Shown here in pieces: positions 1 through 8,350 of a stretch of DNA of 64,000 nt. The notes under the pieces were generated by a model. It had not been told where the DNA came from, made no database searches, and saw nothing but the letters and a program-made list of their open reading frames with translations. Source of the DNA: CBDDFS01 sp965227255 (GTDB lineage: Bacteria > Bacteroidota > Bacteroidia > Flavobacteriales_E > Vicingaceae); NCBI GenBank assembly GCA_965227255.1, contig CBDDFS010000004.1, positions 62,001-126,000 on the forward strand. The letters run 5' to 3'. Within the stretch, counting starts at the first letter, position 1, and each line of letters begins with the position of its first letter. A program made the translations under genes and the position numbers.

Positions 1-2
1 AA

Positions 3-1538
3 GAAAAGCTCTGCGATGTATATATCCAGCCTGACATGACGGGATTTAGCAATGCCAGTTTCAGCAAATACATGGAAATTTTGGATAGAGGCAGGGTGGC
101 TGCTGAAGACAAAAGAAAAGAGCTCAATTCTGTCGCTCAAATCACCGGTGTCTCTAAGAATTTTCCAGGGATCACCGTGGTGAATGATTCTGTGGTCTTG
201 TCCGATATCAGTTTTACCGGGAATGACTTGTTTAATGATGACGTTGTCAATGGTAAGCTAAATCTGGAAAAAGGAGATACGGTTAGTCTTGAGGAAGTGG
301 AGGAAGGAGTTCGGACTGTTTTTGGAATTAATGGATTCTACAAGGTTGAGTATCGATTGAAGCAAAATAAAGAAGGTACAGATCTAAAGTTAAAGATGAA
401 GGAGAAACCACCAATGACGCTGCGTTCTTCATTTCATTACGACAATACTTTTTCAGCCGGCATAGTATTGAATATTCAAATGAGAGATCTTTTATTTAAA
501 TCCTCAAGGACCATATTAGCCGGTGATGTATCCGAGCATCCTCGTTTTCGCTTCGATTACTACAAGTACATTGGAGTTAGAAAAAGAGCCGCGTTGAATG
601 TGAGATACGACTATCATAAAGAACAGATTCCGATTTACCAGAAAGGGAATAAGAGTGACATCCAGACCGACATAGAGAATTCAATTTCGGTGAATATCCT
701 TACAACTCAATCCTTGAAAAGCAGCTACTTTCTTGGAATTAATTATGAAACGAACCGGTTCAAATCAGAGTTTAACGGACTATTTCCCTCGGGACTAGAT
801 TATGGGGATTTTACATTTACACGCCTCAGATTGGGATTCAATAGGAATACTTTGAACAATCAGAATTATCCAACGAAGGGCACGGAAACACTGCTGATGC
901 TCAATGGATACTATAACAATTATTACAAGGTAAAATTTATCAATTCGGAAGATAGTCTTCCTTTCATATTCCGAAAGGATCCAGATGCACCGGTTTATTT
1001 TTCAGAAAATTCGGCCAACGAATATCTGAATTCGGTGACTCCAGGACTTTATGGAACTGCATATGTGCGTAGTACTGATTTTATACAGGTGAATAAAAAA
1101 CTGCAGGTGATTCCCGTTTTTGCGGCAGGCCTGATCCTGGGTTCTGATTCCGTAAATACACTTTTTAATGATTTCGTTGTTGGGGGACATCAGCAAGTGA
1201 AGATGACGGATACAAAGTTCATCGGACTGAATTATGCAGAAAGATTCCTTGAGAATTTCGCCATAGGCGGTTTATTCCTTCAGAATGTAATCCTCAAGAA
1301 TTTCTATTTACAATATGGTGCAAATGTCTTGTTCTATCATGATTATGTGCCAATTGATCAGCCTTCCGACTTCGACTTGAATAAAGTCTGGAATGAGCAG
1401 ACTATTTTGGGTTATGGGGGAGAATTGACCTACAAGAGTTTTATAGGCCCCATATCACTGGGAGTTACCGGAAATACGAATGACGGATACGTGCGCTTTT
1501 ATTTCGCACTAGGATATTCCTTCAATTACAGCGATTAG
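3..1538 (+). CDS. Patatin-like phospholipase with C-terminal POTRA and outer-membrane barrel (3' part)
   Basis: The reading frame is open to the left edge, so the 5' part, including the expected patatin GxSxG and DG motifs, lies outside the window. The first visible residues (EKLCDVYIQPDMTGFS, then a G-R-x-A-A helix) match the tail of patatin hydrolase domains. A POTRA-like region follows, about 50-125 residues after the ATG at 36, and then roughly 370 residues of alternating aromatic and polar strands typical of a BamA/Omp85 barrel. This order matches the PlpD type of self-exported patatin (family knowledge). The ATG at 36 is an internal Met, not the start. The stop overlaps the convergent DAHP synthase gene by 4 bases. 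Confidence 0.8.
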   Translation, partial: EKLCDVYIQPDMTGFSNASFSKYMEILDRGRVAAEDKRKELNSVAQITGVSKNFPGITVVNDSVVLSDISFTGNDLFNDDVVNGKLNLEKGDTVSLEEVEEGVRTVFGINGFYKVEYRLKQNKEGTDLKLKMKEKPPMTLRSSFHYDNTFSAGIVLNIQMRDLLFKSSRTILAGDVSEHPRFRFDYYKYIGVRKRAALNVRYDYHKEQIPIYQKGNKSDIQTDIENSISVNILTTQSLKSSYFLGINYETNRFKSEFNGLFPSGLDYGDFTFTRLRLGFNRNTLNNQNYPTKGTETLLMLNGYYNNYYKVKFINSEDSLPFIFRKDPDAPVYFSENSANEYLNSVTPGLYGTAYVRSTDFIQVNKKLQVIPVFAAGLILGSDSVNTLFNDFVVGGHQQVKMTDTKFIGLNYAERFLENFAIGGLFLQNVILKNFYLQYGANVLFYHDYVPIDQPSDFDLNKVWNEQTILGYGGELTYKSFIGPISLGVTGNTNDGYVRFYFALGYSFNYSD

Positions 1539-2617
1539 TCATTCATGACATCATGCTGATTCCGCATGGATTCGTCGTGAATGTTATTCAGAATGCCCTG
1601 CAGAAAATGCTCACTTAGACCGAGGGATTTACCTTCAGACATGTAATGATCAACAATCTTCTTCCAACGATTCACCTGGAGAATTGTGATCTGATTATCT
1701 TTTTTCAAATGTCCGATCCTCTTGATGACCTCCATTCGTTTGAAAAACTGCTCAATCAATTGCTGATCCACCTCGTCAATTTCTTTTCGCAGATTTTCCA
1801 GTACCTCATGATAATCGGGATCATCTGTGCTAAGTTCTCTGAACTCAATGCCATTGATAAGCTGATTCAGCTGTGACGGTGTGATTTGCTGCTTTGCATC
1901 GCTTAAGGCTTTTTCTGGTTGTGGGTGAACTTCCACGTGAAGTCCGGCCATATTGAGATCCATTGCTTTCTGAGCGATAGAAGGGAAAAGGGAAGGGTCT
2001 CCTCCTATATGACTGATATCACAGATTACGGGAATCTCAGGTCTACGGGCCATCAATTCAATAGGAATCTCCCATTGAGGTGAATTTCGGAACGGCTTAC
2101 TCGAGTAATTCTGAAATCCACGATGAATGGCCACTACCTCTTTGATGTCCGATTGTTCAATTCTTTCAATTGCTCCAATCCAAAGGTTAATATCAGGTGA
2201 AACAGGATTTTTTATGTATACAGGAACGTCTACTCCCTTCAGGGCTTCTGCAATTTCCTGGACGTAGAACGGATTTACGGTAGTTCTGGCTCCGATCCAA
2301 AGAATATCAATGCCATGTTTTAGACAAAGCTCGACATGAGATGTGTTGGCCACTTCCGTAGCAACCTTCATTCCGGTCTCTTTCTGAACCTGCTGCAACC
2401 AGGGAAGTCCGATCTCACCTATTCCTTCAAAATTATTTGGACGTGTACGCGGTTTCCAAATGCCTGAGCGAAATATGGCGTCGGGAAATTGAGATGAAAT
2501 GTCACGAGCAACGCTCAAGACCTGGTCTTCACTTTCCGCACTGCATGGCCCGAAAATGAACGTGAGGTCCTTTTTCAAATCCTTCTTATTCCTTAGTGTT
2601 TCTGTCTCCTGTTGCAT
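1535..2617 (-). CDS. Bifunctional DAHP synthase / chorismate mutase
   Basis: Catalyses the first step of aromatic amino-acid synthesis (PEP plus erythrose 4-phosphate to DAHP), fused to chorismate mutase, which makes prephenate. The N-terminal 265 residues carry the type I DAHP synthase signature GPCSAES (23-29), a KPRTRP loop and a SHIGGDPSLF segment near the end of the barrel. Residues about 275-360 form an AroQ-type helical chorismate mutase (LRKEIDEVDQQLI, then KRMEVIKRIGHLKK). The 360-residue length fits the fusion common in Bacteroidota. A TATTTTTG box lies 7 bases before the ATG, possibly too close to be the working -7 element. The substrate that regulates it cannot be read from the sequence. 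Confidence 0.95.
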   Translation of the reverse strand: MQQETETLRNKKDLKKDLTFIFGPCSAESEDQVLSVARDISSQFPDAIFRSGIWKPRTRPNNFEGIGEIGLPWLQQVQKETGMKVATEVANTSHVELCLKHGIDILWIGARTTVNPFYVQEIAEALKGVDVPVYIKNPVSPDINLWIGAIERIEQSDIKEVVAIHRGFQNYSSKPFRNSPQWEIPIELMARRPEIPVICDISHIGGDPSLFPSIAQKAMDLNMAGLHVEVHPQPEKALSDAKQQITPSQLNQLINGIEFRELSTDDPDYHEVLENLRKEIDEVDQQLIEQFFKRMEVIKRIGHLKKDNQITILQVNRWKKIVDHYMSEGKSLGLSEHFLQGILNNIHDESMRNQHDVMND

Positions 2618-2686
2618 TTGACCACAAAAATACTCTTAAAAATCACCTAACACTGCATCAATAAACCAATAAACCAAAGTCCTTCA

Positions 2687-2726
2687 GTGGATAAGTGGAT
2701 AAGTCGATAAGTGTATGAGTTAATGA
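2687..2726. repeat. Intergenic 8-bp tandem array
   Basis: Five consecutive 8-bp units based on GTGGATAA (two exact, then GTCGATAA, GTGTATGA, GTTAATGA). A second 8-bp duplication, CAATAAAC twice, lies at 2659-2674. The array sits between the DAHP synthase start and the neighbouring metallo-hydrolase stop. Confidence 0.7.
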
Positions 2727-2757
2727 GTGGAAAGTTTTCATCGATTCTTATCTTACA

Positions 2758-3699
2758 TTATAAATCCACCGTCATTCCTTGCATTGCCACATGGAACCCT
2801 TTCTTTTCCAACTTTTTCTTCACTTTTTCATCCCATAGAAGGGGATTTGTATGATTCATATGAATGAAATGCACTTTCCCTTTTTCTTTAACATCAATAT
2901 CCTTTAAAAGTTCCATGGTTTCAACCACAAAAGGATGAGGGATTTCGCTCATATCTCTGCCGGGCAACTCGTCGTCATCATAAAATGTGGCATCTATGAA
3001 GGCATAATCAACATCTTTCAATACCAGCTTCAGGTTCAGATCCCATTTTTCCCATTTGTCAATATCCGGTAGGTAAAGGACCTTCTTGTTTGGACCGTAT
3101 ATCATAAAAGCCACGGTTTCTGAAAACTCATCTCTGTGAGGAACAATGGCCGGTACTATGCTAAATCCTCTTTGCACCTGGATCAATTTTTGGTTTTCCA
3201 GGTCTTCGATTTTGATATTGCCCAATTCGACCAACTGAGACCACGGACCATTGTTTTCCAAAAACTCTTTCATCCGTGGCATACAATAAATCGGCACACT
3301 GTCAGCTCCAATTACTTCGCGTCCCAGCTGTGCCAGTCCAAGGTAATGACCTATGTGAGCATGTGTCAGAAAAATTCCTTGTAGTCTCAATGGATTCCTT
3401 TGAAATACTTTCTTTCCAACTCCTGATTGCACACCCCGATTAAGGTGATTGGCAAAATCCGGGCCGCAGTCGAAAAACCAGGCATCATGGTTTTCTTTGT
3501 CGTAAACCATTAGACTCGAAACAAATGTCATAACGTGATTCGAATCAAAGAGAATTGAACAGCATTCTTTTTCGCAACCCGCCTGAGGGTAACCACCGTC
3601 TTGTGCGACGCCCATTACTTCCAACCGATAGGAAGATTGTGCCATGCAGAAATATGAGGAAAAGCAGAGAAGAAAGGAAATGAAGGCGTTCTTGAGCAT
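2758..3699 (-). CDS. Secreted PqqB-like metallo-beta-lactamase-fold hydrolase
   Basis: An exported MBL-fold protein. I use the Met at 3699 rather than the upstream Met at 3756, because it starts a clean signal peptide (MLKNAFISFLL..., cleavage near CMA-Q). The metal motif reads HAHIGH, so the usual HxHxDH aspartate is Gly. Later candidate ligands are present: a His in VPHRDEF, the Asp in LYLPDID and a His in HFIHMNH. The opening VMGVAQDGGYPQAGC resembles PqqB. No other PQQ biosynthesis gene is in the window, so a PQQ role is not supported; the substrate is unknown. The call of fold is firm, function is open. Confidence 0.75.
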   Translation of the reverse strand: MLKNAFISFLLCFSSYFCMAQSSYRLEVMGVAQDGGYPQAGCEKECCSILFDSNHVMTFVSSLMVYDKENHDAWFFDCGPDFANHLNRGVQSGVGKKVFQRNPLRLQGIFLTHAHIGHYLGLAQLGREVIGADSVPIYCMPRMKEFLENNGPWSQLVELGNIKIEDLENQKLIQVQRGFSIVPAIVPHRDEFSETVAFMIYGPNKKVLYLPDIDKWEKWDLNLKLVLKDVDYAFIDATFYDDDELPGRDMSEIPHPFVVETMELLKDIDVKEKGKVHFIHMNHTNPLLWDEKVKKKLEKKGFHVAMQGMTVDL

Positions 3700-3843
3700 T
3701 GAATAAATATAGTATTTACGCGTTGTCCTTGTGGATTTTAGAGAGCAATTATTCATCTATTAATAAACTAAAAACGGAATTACTTGCCATTTGTAGCTCT
3801 AATTGCTTATTTCTTGCTCTCTATTTTTAGCGCTTGATTAGAA

Positions 3844-3885
3844 CATATGACAGCTGAGTTATGAGTGATGACTTATGACATATGA
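3844..3885. repeat. Heptamer array (xxTATGA family), copy 1
   Basis: Six adjacent 7-bp units: CATATGA, CAGCTGA, GTTATGA, GTGATGA, CTTATGA, CATATGA. It contains a 20-bp segment (3859-3878) that recurs exactly at 4569-4588, on the other side of the small gene between them. Confidence 0.75.
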
Positions 3886-3965
3886 AGGAGTTTGAATTAC
3901 TTGTGTAGAAATTATTGATACTCGAAAAATACATGAAACAGGGATGAGGCTTTCTTCAGCTCAGT

Positions 3966-4493
3966 TTAGAAAACGAATGATTGCACAACTAGGCTCTCGA
4001 TTTCTCCTTTTTCACTCATGACGAAATAAATATCATAACCGCTTGTTCCTTCGTCAACAAATACTCTGAACCGTACGTAATTCTTATGGTTTACGACAAG
4101 GTTTTGATAAATGACAATTTTTAAAACTTTGTTCGTATTGGAATTCTTTAGATCTTTTTTGATTAAAAGTTTCTCCGATTTGGTTTCTAGTGGGAAAGAA
4201 GCTTTCTTGTTTTTCTTCCAGAATTCATTGTCTTCAAATCTCGAGTTGTATGAGTCTTTCAATTGAACATCATCGGGATATGCCCTTATCAGAGTCTGAT
4301 CAACCCATGTAATTCCTGAGTCCACTTCACCACTGAAATGAATCTCATTATAGTTCTTGAATGGACTTTTAGCCTGGAATAGACTATCAGTGAAATAATT
4401 CAACGCTATTTGTTCGAATACAATTGCATTCTGACATATCGCAATTTGTGTCCAAACCAAGGCAATCAAAATAAAGAAATATCGAAGAGGCAA
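3966..4493 (-). CDS. Secreted protein of unknown function
   Basis: A 175-residue protein that I do not recognise. It starts at TTG (4493), with a short signal peptide (PLRYFFILIALVWTQIAIC, cleavage before QNAIV). The mature part is rich in charged residues and ends in a beta-rich stretch (FRVFVDEGTSGYDIYFVMSEKG) ending VVQSFVF. There is no lipobox Cys and no T9SS tail, so a periplasmic location is likely. It stands alone between two intergenic heptamer arrays that share a 20-bp identical segment. Start choice is uncertain because no ATG is available near the signal peptide. Confidence 0.65.
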   Translation of the reverse strand: MPLRYFFILIALVWTQIAICQNAIVFEQIALNYFTDSLFQAKSPFKNYNEIHFSGEVDSGITWVDQTLIRAYPDDVQLKDSYNSRFEDNEFWKKNKKASFPLETKSEKLLIKKDLKNSNTNKVLKIVIYQNLVVNHKNYVRFRVFVDEGTSGYDIYFVMSEKGEIESLVVQSFVF

Positions 4494-4560
4494 ATTAAAT
4501 AGCTTCAGCAGATTATAACTGCAATAAAGGTAAGTTTCTGCTAAGAATTATCATTTATAA

Positions 4561-4588
4561 CATGCGATTTATGAGTGATGACTTATGA
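4561..4588. repeat. Heptamer array (xxTATGA family), copy 2
   Basis: Four adjacent 7-bp units: CATGCGA, TTTATGA, GTGATGA, CTTATGA. Bases 4569-4588 are identical to 3859-3878 in the array on the other side of the gene at 3966-4493. A further TGAAAGA pair lies near 4688-4701. Confidence 0.7.
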
Positions 4589-4725
4589 ATTGAACTTGAA
4601 ATAATTCACACTTAACACTCACTATTCCTTGCTTTTTACTCAACCTCTTTTTTTTGAGTTTGAAATTAGAACAAGGAGGGAAGAGATGAAAGATGAAAGA
4701 TTGATTGTGGTCAGCCTAAATCCTT

Positions 4726-5319
4726 CTACTTTATTCCTTCGACCGAGATTAAATGAGCAAGTCCCTGGTGATACGGTCCTTCGTTTAATTCGCTAAAATG
4801 GTTTTCCGCCTGAAAGGAAGACAGATTTCTGAAGTCACCTTCGAGTTCTTCAATGGAGAAGAGAAGGTCTGTATTTTGAGGGCCACCTGAAGTGTGGCCG
4901 AGTTGTTCTTTGTTAAAAACCTGCATGATAAGAGTGCCACCATCTTTCAGGAATCCTTCATATTTCTGATGAACCATTCTTCTCATGACTGAAGGCATGT
5001 GAGTGAAGATCAATGCAATTGCGTCGAATTTTTCACTGCTCTGGTAATTCAGATAATCATTGATCTCATAATTGATCGAAACACTGTGCTCTTCGGCCAG
5101 TTTTAAGGCTTTTTCGCGACCAACCATGCTTGAGTCAAAGGCGTATACATCCCAGTCTTTCTTAGCGGCGTATAAAGCATTTCTGCCTTCTCCTTCTCCG
5201 GGAATCAATATTTTGCCGGGTGCAAGCCCATCCAGAACTTCTTTGAAATATGCATTGGGTTGATTGCCGTAGACGAATTTCTCGCTCGAGAATCTTTTAT
5301 CCCACATGTTGCCAGACAT
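4726..5319 (-). CDS. Class I SAM-dependent methyltransferase
   Basis: A 197-residue soluble methyltransferase. Motif I is ILIPGEGEGRNALYAA (about 37-52), the acidic residue after strand 2 is in VYAFDSS, and the post-I region has FDAIALIFTHMP. The N-terminal WDKRF...EKFVYGNQPNAYF element is common in the TehB/thiopurine-methyltransferase-like family, which acts on small molecules (family knowledge); the substrate here is unknown. Its start codon overlaps the stop of lipA by one base, so the two are probably translated together, lipA first. A link to lipoylation is not shown. Confidence 0.85.
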   Translation of the reverse strand: MSGNMWDKRFSSEKFVYGNQPNAYFKEVLDGLAPGKILIPGEGEGRNALYAAKKDWDVYAFDSSMVGREKALKLAEEHSVSINYEINDYLNYQSSEKFDAIALIFTHMPSVMRRMVHQKYEGFLKDGGTLIMQVFNKEQLGHTSGGPQNTDLLFSIEELEGDFRNLSSFQAENHFSELNEGPYHQGLAHLISVEGIK

Positions 5320-6191
5320 CAGAGAATGTGTTTTTCTGCATGGTAGGATGATCTGACCATTGGACCACTTTCAACGTGAATGAAGCCTTTTGAGCGAGCA
5401 ATTTCTCCCAGTCGATCAAATTTCTCAGGAGTCACATATTCAACCACCTCGAGGTGTTTCTTGCTGGGTTGAAGATATTGACCAAGTGTAATAACATCGC
5501 ATCCAACGGATCTAAGGTCATCCATGGCTTCAATGATTTCTTCTTCGCTTTCACCCAGACCTAACATAATACCAGATTTGGTTCTGTTAATGCCACCATC
5601 CTTTAGTCTTTTCAGCACCTCCAAACTTCGCTCATATTTGGCTTGAACTCTGACCTGTCGACTCAATCGCTTAACAGTTTCCAGGTTGTGACTTACAACT
5701 TCCGGAGCCACATCGATAACGCGTTGCAGGTTATGCCATTTGCCTTGAAAGTCAGGGATAAGAGTTTCCAAAGTGATTCCTGGATTTTTCTTCCTGATCA
5801 TTTCAACCGTTTTGGCCCAGATCTCAGAACCACCATCTTTCAGGTCATCTCTGTCAACAGAGGTGATTACGGCATGCTTAAGTCCCATGATCTGAACAGA
5901 CCTGGCTACACGCGCTGGTTCAAATGGGTCGGCTTCTTCGGGTCGGCCAGTAGCTACATTGCAGAACTGACAAGAACGGGTGCATATGTTACCCAGGATC
6001 ATCAGGGTAGCTGTGCCGGCTCCCCAGCATTCTTCCTGATTCGGACATTTCCCGCTCTGACAAATGGTGTGAAGTTCGTTTTCCTCAATATTCTTCTTTA
6101 CCTTCCGGAAGTCCTCACCACTTGGAAGTTTGATCTTCAACCAATCGGGCTTTGTTCTTTTATTCTGTTTTGTATCCTGCATGGGGCACAA
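5319..6191 (-). CDS. lipA: Lipoyl synthase
   Basis: Radical-SAM enzyme that inserts two sulfurs into the octanoyl group on lipoyl domains of 2-oxoacid dehydrogenases and the glycine cleavage H protein. Both iron-sulfur cluster sets are present: the auxiliary C-x4-C-x5-C (Cys 44, 49, 55) and the radical-SAM CX3CX2C (Cys 70, 74, 77). The C-terminal RSSYHAE carries the conserved serine. At 290 residues it is full length. The Met at 6191 is used; a second Met three codons in (6182) is equally possible. It is the first gene of a two-gene unit with the methyltransferase. Confidence 0.97.
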   Translation of the reverse strand: MCPMQDTKQNKRTKPDWLKIKLPSGEDFRKVKKNIEENELHTICQSGKCPNQEECWGAGTATLMILGNICTRSCQFCNVATGRPEEADPFEPARVARSVQIMGLKHAVITSVDRDDLKDGGSEIWAKTVEMIRKKNPGITLETLIPDFQGKWHNLQRVIDVAPEVVSHNLETVKRLSRQVRVQAKYERSLEVLKRLKDGGINRTKSGIMLGLGESEEEIIEAMDDLRSVGCDVITLGQYLQPSKKHLEVVEYVTPEKFDRLGEIARSKGFIHVESGPMVRSSYHAEKHIL

Positions 6192-6262
6192 ATTTAAATA
6201 TTAGTCGATTGTCGTCAGTCGACAGTGAATAGATTTTTATCAATGAAAAATAAATCATCCAT

Positions 6263-6304
6263 TTTTCATTCTTCATCCTTCATCCCTCATCCTTCATCTT
6301 TCAT
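6263..6304. repeat. Heptamer array (CCTTCAT family)
   Basis: Six adjacent 7-bp units: TTTTCAT, TCTTCAT, CCTTCAT, CCCTCAT, CCTTCAT, CTTTCAT. It lies 11 bases beyond the stop of aroE (minus strand), between aroE and lipA. The same TTTTCAT/CTTTCAT units recur inside the signal-peptide codons of the T9SS protein at 30732-31790. Confidence 0.8.
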
Positions 6305-6315
6305 TTAGCCGCAGG

Positions 6316-7050
6316 CTAACTATTCCAGATTTCCCACGAAAGTTCGGCTTGCCTCACCAACATATCATATCCATTCTTAACCGTGCATCCCTGAGACTTT
6401 CCTTTTTGCATAAAAGATGTCACGTCCGGATTGTAAGTCAAATCATAAAGAACATGATGACCGTCGAGGAATTCATATGGGATAGGAGGAAATTCTTGGA
6501 TTTCCGGGAAATTCCCTAAAGGAGTTGTATTGATAATGAGGTTGAATTCTTCCATTATCTCCAGGCTAAGATCTTCGTATGTGAAATCTCCAACATCACT
6601 TGATCTTGAAACCACCTTATATTCAATTTCCCACTTTCTCAACGCATGTTTAATCGCTTTAGAAGCTCCTCCCGTGCCAAGGATCAAAGCCTTGCAATGC
6701 GCTGCATCAATAAGAGGGGAGACGCTCTGCATGAAGGCAATATAGTCGGTATTATATCCTTTAAACTTTCCCTCTTTGAATTGAATTACATTGACGGCGC
6801 CTATCTTTTCTGCTTCACCTTCAATGCTATTGAGCTGTTCAATAATGTCAGTTTTGTAGGGAATGGTCACATTCAATCCCTTCAGTTCGGGATAATCAGA
6901 TGAAAGATTGTTCAATGAAGGAATGGGGTCCAGATCAAATGCTCTGTATTCTGCATTTGCTTTAATTCTCTTGAATTTCTCTTTAAAGTAGTCAGGTGAG
7001 AATGAATGGGAGAGAGGGTGTCCGATCAAGCCATACAGATCTTTACTCAT
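6316..7050 (-). CDS. aroE: Shikimate dehydrogenase
   Basis: Reduces 3-dehydroshikimate to shikimate with NADPH. Visible motifs are the shikimate-binding SHSFS, the catalytic Lys in NVTIPYKTD, NTDY, and the nucleotide loop GTGGASKA. I start at the Met at 7050 (MSKDLYGLIGHPLS), which leaves an 8-base overlap with the upstream DUF368 gene; the Met at 7062 would lengthen the overlap without adding family sequence. It is the last gene of a five-gene leftward operon starting at the TPR gene near 10545. At 244 residues it is slightly shorter than E. coli AroE but complete at both ends. Confidence 0.95.
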   Translation of the reverse strand: MSKDLYGLIGHPLSHSFSPDYFKEKFKRIKANAEYRAFDLDPIPSLNNLSSDYPELKGLNVTIPYKTDIIEQLNSIEGEAEKIGAVNVIQFKEGKFKGYNTDYIAFMQSVSPLIDAAHCKALILGTGGASKAIKHALRKWEIEYKVVSRSSDVGDFTYEDLSLEIMEEFNLIINTTPLGNFPEIQEFPPIPYEFLDGHHVLYDLTYNPDVTSFMQKGKSQGCTVKNGYDMLVRQAELSWEIWNS

Positions 7051-8050
7051 CGTCGGGAGCAAATCTGTACATGACGATAATAAGCATGATTCCCAAAATC
7101 ATGAGGATCAGTGCCGGTAAAAGTTTGGCATCTGTGCCAGGGACAATGCTGAGTCCAAGTTCAATCTCATTCAGATTGCCATAATTCCATGGAAATACAT
7201 TATCCTGAATAAAGGGCACCACGGCTTCATTTGCTTTGCCTTCGTGTGCAATCCTCGACATAATGGTCGTCTTCCAGGGCCATACCTTATTCAATGAACC
7301 GATCATGAAACCGGTCAATAGTGCCAACGTTGTATTCTTGTGATGTTTGAACATCCAGGATAACACACGGCTGAAAGCCATCAGCCCTCCTACACAGCCT
7401 AATGCGAAAATCCCCAGTTTGCTTCCATTCATTAGAATTACTTCTGAATTGAAATCTGACAAACCTTCCCTGAAATCATTAATGGTGCCAATTACAGTGC
7501 CATATGCGCCCATTAGAAGAAGGATGAATGCTCCTGAAATACCAGGAAGGATCATAGCGATAATGGCCAGAAAACCGGCTAAAAAGAGGAATAAGTATGA
7601 ATCCGGACTCTCACTAGGGGTGGCAATAGTGATGTAATAAGAAACAACACTACCCACGACTATGGCGATGTAGGATCTCATTTTCCATTCTTTAACTTCC
7701 CTGGCGATCAAGAATATGGAAGCCAGAATAAGACCAAAAAAGAAGGCCCAGATTAAAATCGGATGGTTGTCGAGAAGATAGGAGATTAATTTGGCCAAAC
7801 TTAAGACACTAATGAAAATTCCGGCAAATACCTTTACGAGAAAGCTTCCGTTTATGTAAGACCAGAATGACTTAAGTCCTTCTTTAAATAGAATTTGTAT
7901 GGCTCTGAAATTGAGCGATTTGAGGGATTCAATTAATTCCTCGTAGATGCCTGTAATGAAAGCGATGGTTCCACCGGAAACACCGGGAACCACATCTGCA
8001 GCACCCATGGCCATTCCTTTCAGAATAACCAGCAATCCCTTTAATTTCAT
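7043..8050 (-). CDS. DUF368 membrane protein (polyprenyl-phosphate transporter family)
   Basis: A polytopic inner-membrane protein of 335 residues. The DUF368 hallmark GAADVVPGVSGGT is at 16-28, and a second, internally related ILPGISGAFILLLMGAYG lies near the middle, as expected for inverted-repeat transporters. Members of this family have been linked to returning undecaprenyl phosphate across the membrane for cell-wall and surface-polymer synthesis (family knowledge, PopT). The start ATG overlaps the stop of the rhodanese gene by 4 bases (ATGA), indicating translational coupling. The C-terminus ends in a charged tail (YRFAPDDE). Confidence 0.88.
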   Translation of the reverse strand: MKLKGLLVILKGMAMGAADVVPGVSGGTIAFITGIYEELIESLKSLNFRAIQILFKEGLKSFWSYINGSFLVKVFAGIFISVLSLAKLISYLLDNHPILIWAFFFGLILASIFLIAREVKEWKMRSYIAIVVGSVVSYYITIATPSESPDSYLFLFLAGFLAIIAMILPGISGAFILLLMGAYGTVIGTINDFREGLSDFNSEVILMNGSKLGIFALGCVGGLMAFSRVLSWMFKHHKNTTLALLTGFMIGSLNKVWPWKTTIMSRIAHEGKANEAVVPFIQDNVFPWNYGNLNEIELGLSIVPGTDAKLLPALILMILGIMLIIVMYRFAPDDE

Positions 8051-8346
8051 TGCTTGAGATTGAGAAATGCTTCCACACCACCTTCCAGGGTGTGAAGATT
8101 TTGCATACCGTATTTTCTTTCCAGTGTCATGGTCATTGCGGCAGCTCTCTTACCGGTTTGACAACAGAAAATTACGGGCTTAACGGTGTCAATCTTGTCT
8201 TTTTGATCGAGGATATCGTTCAACGGAATGTTGATGCCTCCGATGTTTTCATCTTCGTATTCATAAGACTCTCGAACATCAATAAGTTGAAAATCACTAT
8301 TATCGGAGATCATCTTATCGAGTTCCCCGGCACTTATATATTTCAT
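8047..8346 (-). CDS. Single-domain rhodanese-like protein
   Basis: A 99-residue cytoplasmic single rhodanese domain. The active-site loop CQTGKR (Cys62) follows a beta strand PVIFC, and the N-terminal LIDVRESYEYE is the usual CH2A motif. Such proteins carry persulfide sulfur or act as sulfur donors, but the partner is not known. It lies between the phosphosulfolactate synthase and DUF368 genes, 4 bases after the former and overlapping the latter, in the same operon. A neighbouring sulfonate gene makes a sulfur-transfer role attractive, but that is inference. Confidence 0.9.
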   Translation of the reverse strand: MKYISAGELDKMISDNSDFQLIDVRESYEYEDENIGGINIPLNDILDQKDKIDTVKPVIFCCQTGKRAAAMTMTLERKYGMQNLHTLEGGVEAFLNLKQ

Positions 8347-8350
8347 AGCA

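Noticed and set aside
5643..6197. 184-codon ORF on the plus strand opposite lipA
   Set aside because: Antisense shadow of a clearly conserved gene; no signal peptide, domain or RBS, and composition reflects reversed lipA codons.
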